Assembly: GCF_006438925.1 (NCBI RefSeq)
Contig: NZ_RCZA01000016.1
Span: forward strand, 61,657-125,656
Source of the DNA: Pseudomonas mandelii
Lineage (GTDB): Bacteria; Pseudomonadota; Gammaproteobacteria; Pseudomonadales; Pseudomonadaceae
Length of the DNA stretch: 64,000 nt
Direction of reading: 5' to 3'
Shown here: positions 60,847 to 64,000 of the stretch, piece after piece
Layout of the letters: the number at the start of each line of letters is the position of its first letter
Position numbering within the stretch: position 1 is the first letter of the stretch
Translations under genes and position numbers: made by a program
The notes under the pieces: model-generated
Database searches by the model: none
What the model saw: the letters and a program-made list of their open reading frames with translations, nothing else
Told to the model about the DNA's origin: nothing

Positions 60847-61575
60847 TTACCAGCGTTCGCTCCAGGGGCGTAGGTCCACCTCGAAGGTCCATGCGTCACG
60901 GGGCTGGCTGTGCAGGTACCAATAGTTCTCGGCAATGTGCGCAGGATGGAGAATGCCGTCCTGGTCCTTGGTCGCGTACTTTTCGGGGAAGCTTTCGCGG
61001 ATAAAATCGGTATCGATGGCGCCGTCGACTACAACATGGGCGACGTGAATATTCATCGGCCCTAGTTCACGCGCCATGCTTTGCGCCAGGGCACGAATTC
61101 CGTGCTTGGCGCCAGCGAACGCCGCAAATCCTGAGGCCCCACGCAGGCCGGCGGTAGCGCCGGTGAACAAAATAGTCCCGCGTTTACGCTTGGCCATGCG
61201 CTTGGCCACTTCACGAGCGTTGAGAAATCCTGAGAAGCAGGCCATTTCCCATATCTTGAAATATTTGCGCGCGGTTTCTTCGAGAATGCTGCAAGGCACA
61301 TTGGCGCCGATGTTGAAGACGAACGCTTCGATTGGGCCAATCTGGCTTTCGATCTGCTCAACTAACGCAATCACGTCCTCTTCCTTGCGCGCATCGCAGG
61401 CAAACCCGTGGGCTTCACCACCATCGGCCTCGATGGCGTCGACCAACGGCTGGAGTTTGTCCACGCTGCGGCGGGTGACACACGCCACAAATCCTTCCTG
61501 CGCAAAGCGTTTTGCAATTGCGCCGCCGGTAGCATCCCCTGCACCTACAACCAGTACGACCTTCTTGTTATTCAT
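60847..61575 (-). CDS. SDR-family protein lacking the catalytic Tyr
   Basis: A 242-residue short-chain dehydrogenase fold with a glycine-rich motif near residue 11 (VVGAGDATGGAIAKRF) and FNIGANVP. In the active site the expected YxxxK reads FAGAK, so Phe replaces the catalytic Tyr while the Lys is kept; a Thr is in the usual Ser region (FTGATAGLRGAS). It may have altered activity, or belong to an SDR subfamily with a different proton donor. It is in an operon with the isomerase gene and divergent from a TetR gene. Confidence 0.86.
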   Translation of the reverse strand: MNNKKVVLVVGAGDATGGAIAKRFAQEGFVACVTRRSVDKLQPLVDAIEADGGEAHGFACDARKEEDVIALVEQIESQIGPIEAFVFNIGANVPCSILEETARKYFKIWEMACFSGFLNAREVAKRMAKRKRGTILFTGATAGLRGASGFAAFAGAKHGIRALAQSMARELGPMNIHVAHVVVDGAIDTDFIRESFPEKYATKDQDGILHPAHIAENYWYLHSQPRDAWTFEVDLRPWSERW

Positions 61576-61591
61576 GGATAGATCCTTTTGA

Positions 61592-61619
61592 TAAACGATC
61601 GTTAACTAAACGAACGTTA
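61592..61619. promoter_or_regulatory. tandem palindromic operator for the TetR gene
   Basis: TAAACGATCGTTA (61592-61604) and TAAACGAACGTTA (61607-61619) are near-identical palindromic half-repeats spaced 15 bp apart between the SDR and TetR genes. The first is a perfect palindrome in its TAACGATCGTTTA-type core (AACGATCGTT). They suit two TetR dimers. Confidence 0.8.
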
Positions 61620-61667
61620 TGCTACGATCTGGCAAGCGTCAAGGCGATCAATCCTGAGGGCAAGGCA

Positions 61668-62228
61668 ATGCGTTACTCGGCCAATCACAAACTGGAAACC
61701 AAAGAGAAACTACTTGAAAGCAGTGCGGTGTCGGCGAAGAAGTCTGGTTTTTCAACGGTGGGTGTCGACGGTTTGATGAAGGCGATCGGCTTGAGTGGCG
61801 GGGCTTTCTACAGTCATTTTTCATCGAAGGATGAGCTGTTCGCTTCAATCGTCGAGCGTGAGCTGTCTCAAAGCCTGGATCGATTAGGGGCGGACCAGAA
61901 TCCTGAGAAGTTCCAGCGCTGCCTGAAACACTACCTGAGCATGGCCCATGTCGAACACCCGGAATCTGGTTGTGCTTTGCCGGCATTGGGAGCTGAGATA
62001 GCACGCTCGGACGTGATGATTCGCCAGCAGGCGGAGAACTGGATTTGTCGGCTTCAGAAGAGTTGGGCGCAGATTTTGGAAAGCGACAGCCTGGCATGGG
62101 CAATTCTGTCGCAATGTATCGGTGCGTTGGTCATTGCACGAATGCTGGCCACACCGGACATCCAGCGCACGGTGCTGAAGTCCAGTTACGATGAGATTGG
62201 CCGCCAGATCGCAGGTTCACGAACCTGA
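61668..62228 (+). CDS. TetR-family transcriptional regulator
   Basis: A 186-residue regulator with an HTH (VGVDGLMKAIGLSGGAFYSH followed by FSSKDELFASIV) and a variable ligand domain. It is divergent from the SDR-isomerase operon, with tandem operators between, so it is the likely local repressor. Confidence 0.9.
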   Translation: MRYSANHKLETKEKLLESSAVSAKKSGFSTVGVDGLMKAIGLSGGAFYSHFSSKDELFASIVERELSQSLDRLGADQNPEKFQRCLKHYLSMAHVEHPESGCALPALGAEIARSDVMIRQQAENWICRLQKSWAQILESDSLAWAILSQCIGALVIARMLATPDIQRTVLKSSYDEIGRQIAGSRT

Positions 62229-62243
62229 CAAGACGGCATCAAT

Positions 62244-62525
62244 CTATTTGCAGATGACGATCATGCTGCGGCTGGTATAGCCGGCAGGGTTGAGGCCGAA
62301 TGGGTAATCGCCTGGTTCTTCCACAGCGTCCCCTGACTTGGCGATGACCTTGTAACCTTTGGGAGCGCACGAGTTGGCAGCGCTGGTGTAGCACTTGTCC
62401 CAGGATGACGAGAGCCCGGAACAGTTGATATGCAGCCCTCTCTTGCCGTGTTTTACCTGGGTTTTCGATGTCGCCGCGCAGCCCGCAACCGCAAGTACGG
62501 CGATCAGTATCAAAATTCGTTTCAT
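62244..62525 (-). CDS. small cysteine-rich lipoprotein
   Basis: A 93-residue protein with a signal peptide ending in lipobox VAGC (Cys16) and four further cysteines after it (CSGLSSSWDKCYTSAANSC, and one at ICK), which may form disulfides. The mature part contains GYTSRSMIVICK at the C-terminus. I do not recognise a named family. Confidence 0.75.
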   Translation of the reverse strand: MKRILILIAVLAVAGCAATSKTQVKHGKRGLHINCSGLSSSWDKCYTSAANSCAPKGYKVIAKSGDAVEEPGDYPFGLNPAGYTSRSMIVICK

Positions 62526-62693
62526 TACTGTCCTTATAGCGTCCCCGGATCTTTGCGCCCGGGTTTGGCTGCATTCGCTTTCGCTTGAAGCGTTCTGATA
62601 TCCCTATCTGAAAAATCCATGTCTGACACTAGGTTGCGGGCCTAAACATGGCCTAATTGCGCGGCAAATACCAGACCCTCGTCAAATCCTGTC

Positions 62694-63581
62694 TCAATCT
62701 GCAGCGACAGCAGGCTTGGCCGCACTCCCCATGGTCATGGTCGCGCCTATGGAAGCCAGAATGATGCACGTGATGGCCATCCATTGTGACAGTGAAAGGT
62801 ACTCATGGAGAAACAACAGGCCTGACAGTGCGCCGATCGCAGGTTCAATGCTCATCAACGTGCCGAATGTCCGGGTCGGGATTCGGGTGAGGGCTACCAT
62901 CTCCAGCGTGTAGGGCACGGCGGTGGACAGAATGGCGACAGCGATGGCCACGGGGATCAGTGAGGGAGTGAGCAGCGCGGCGCCAGCATGGACGATGCCG
63001 ATAGGGGCTACAAAAAATGCCGCAATCATCACCCCCAGTGCCGCGGTCTGCACGCCATTGTCGGCGCCGGCCTTTTGGCCGAACAGAATGTACAGCGCCC
63101 AGCAGACACCTGCGCCCAATGCGTAACCGGCGCCTACCAGATCGATTCCCGCGGTCGTTTCTCCCATAGGTATTAACAGCAGCAAGCCGATGGCGGCCAG
63201 GGCGATCCACAAAAAGTCGATCGCGCGACGTGAGGCGTAGATGGCTACCGCCAGTGGGCCGGTGAATTCCAAGGCTACCGCGATACCGAGGGGGACGGTT
63301 TGCAAGGACATATAGAAGAGGAAGTTCATGCCCCCTAACGCCATCCCGTAGACGATGACGGTGCGCAGGGATTTTGCGGTGAGCTTCGCTCGCCAGGGGC
63401 GCAGTATCAACATCATGATCACGCTGGCGAAGATCAGCCGCAGGGTGGTGGTCCCTTGCGCACCGATAATGGGGAACATGCTTTTAGCAAGGGAGGCTCC
63501 TGACTGGATTGATGCCATGGCTATCAATAGCAGGCCAACCGAAAACAGGGTCGAGGCAAGGCTGCGAGGTTGGTCGTTCAT
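62694..63581 (-). CDS. rhtA: EamA/DMT-family threonine/homoserine exporter RhtA
   Basis: A 295-residue, ten-helix transporter of the DMT superfamily, equal in length to E. coli RhtA. Two EamA repeats are visible, with LEFTGPLAVAIYASRRAIDF and IPTRTFGTLMSIEPAIGALS in each half. It exports threonine/homoserine by family; the substrate is not proven. The ATG at 63581 begins MNDQPRSLASTL. Confidence 0.85.
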   Translation of the reverse strand: MNDQPRSLASTLFSVGLLLIAMASIQSGASLAKSMFPIIGAQGTTTLRLIFASVIMMLILRPWRAKLTAKSLRTVIVYGMALGGMNFLFYMSLQTVPLGIAVALEFTGPLAVAIYASRRAIDFLWIALAAIGLLLLIPMGETTAGIDLVGAGYALGAGVCWALYILFGQKAGADNGVQTAALGVMIAAFFVAPIGIVHAGAALLTPSLIPVAIAVAILSTAVPYTLEMVALTRIPTRTFGTLMSIEPAIGALSGLLFLHEYLSLSQWMAITCIILASIGATMTMGSAAKPAVAAD

Positions 63582-63705
63582 GGCGTGGCATCGTCCGAAG
63601 TAGGAAGCGAAAGTGTTATTGGGCAATATACTGCGCATTCATGGCGGGCGCGTCTATATATAAGCAGCGATTTTGAGCATCCTTATAGAAAACCGTAATT
63701 AAGGG

Positions 63706-63733
63706 TTGACGGCAGATTCTGGAAGTCTATAAT
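63706..63733 (+). promoter_or_regulatory. rRNA-type sigma-70 promoter P1
   Basis: TTGACG (63706-63711), a 16-nt spacer and TATAAT (63728-63733), with a GC-rich stretch after the -10. It resembles the P2 promoter 200 bp downstream in several positions, including the GCAG after the -35. Confidence 0.8.
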
Positions 63734-63739
63734 TCGCCC

Positions 63740-64000
63740 CACTTCCGGCGCAGTCGAAACGGAAAACTCCTTGGTAAACAATGAGTTACGCAGTTTTCGA
63801 CAGCGAGTTGCTTCAGGTCATCGAAGCCCAGAAGGAGTTGAAAGAGCGAGGTTGTTTGGCTCTTTTAACGATTCGATCTTCTCGGTCGAAAGCGGTGTAA
63901 AAGAGGTGTTGACAGCAGCGAGTAACGCTGTAGAATTCGCCTCCCGCTAACGAGAGATCGGAAGCGCAAGTGGTTGAAGTTGCAAAGGAAACTTTGAAAA
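63740..64000 (+). other. leader region of an rRNA operon
   Basis: The tail (AACGAGAGATCGGAAGCGCA and following) resembles Pseudomonas rrn leaders before 16S rRNA as I remember them. A boxA-like GGCTCTTTTAACG occurs at about 63859-63871, between the two promoters. No tRNA or 16S sequence is in the window, so the rRNA itself is inferred to lie just to the right. A short open frame at 63781 (ATG GTT?) is not supported. Confidence 0.65.
63909..63936 (+). promoter_or_regulatory. rRNA-type sigma-70 promoter P2
   Basis: TTGACA (63909-63914), a 16-nt spacer and TAGAAT (63931-63936), followed by a GC-rich discriminator (TCGCCTCCCGC). Consensus -35 and spacer with a GC-rich discriminator are features of stringently controlled rRNA promoters. 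Confidence 0.85.

Noticed and set aside
60847..61575. Missing atuG of the terpene pathway
   Set aside because: It is another SDR subfamily, 23 kb away, under its own TetR gene, with an altered active site.

Overview
The window looks like a chromosomal segment of a fluorescent Pseudomonas (P. fluorescens group). The evidence is high-GC coding sequence with long antisense shadow frames, two families of Pseudomonas REP hairpins between genes, a PvdS-type pyoverdine sigma factor behind a Fur box, a complete acyclic-terpene (atu) catabolic cluster, an msu/sfn sulfonate cluster and a Pseudomonas-style soxR locus. No prophage, transposase, CRISPR array or tRNA was found. The last 300 bases carry tandem rRNA-type promoters, so a 16S gene probably starts just beyond the right edge.

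Layout. 1-9.8 kb is signalling: the N-terminus of a membrane protein, a DUF815 ATPase, free-methionine-sulfoxide reductase, a large Cache/HAMP/GAF/HD-GYP phosphodiesterase, and a BvgS/EvgS-like hybrid kinase with its LuxR-type regulator and an orphan receiver. 10-17 kb has a dGTPase-like protein, an EAL phosphodiesterase, an ElaB/YqjD-YqjE membrane-stress operon, an ammonium transporter and a CPA2 antiporter. 17-24.7 kb has a glutaredoxin-like protein, a small gene behind a perfect LexA box, a pseudouridine synthase, the molybdenum cofactor genes mobA/moaB/moeA, a lipid kinase and a NarX/NarL-type pair. 25-28.9 kb has a protein resembling a phosphotransfer domain that has lost its histidine, divergent from cheV (with a FliA promoter), then a MOSC protein, PpnP and an exonuclease.

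28.9-38.1 kb is the atuABCDEF operon (citronellol/geraniol degradation through geranyl-CoA carboxylase), divergent from the TetR gene atuR and with clear operator repeats. 38.2-46.4 kb holds a solute-binding protein, pvdS, a hydrolase and the periplasmic thiol-redox operon dsbD-tlpA-like-dsbG, divergent from the two-component genes dsbR/dsbS. 46.6-53.8 kb holds a GNAT protein, a VOC protein, soxR with its divergent target gene, and the msuE-msuD-msuC-sfnR cluster for methanesulfonate use, preceded by a strong sigma-54 promoter and an inverted repeat. 54-64 kb holds a lipoprotein, a LysE-type exporter, a cysteine desulfurase, Xaa-Pro aminopeptidase, a LysR/oxidoreductase pair, an isomerase-SDR operon with a divergent TetR gene, a lipoprotein, rhtA and the rrn promoters.

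Most genes are recognisable by family. The most useful new observations are regulatory (sigma-54/UAS, SoxR, LexA, Fur, FliA, AtuR and putative DsbR sites) and a few unusual proteins: the His-less phosphotransfer-like protein, the SDR with Phe in place of the catalytic Tyr, and the Lgt-like/TlpA fusion. I did not find a convincing wholly new multi-gene system.
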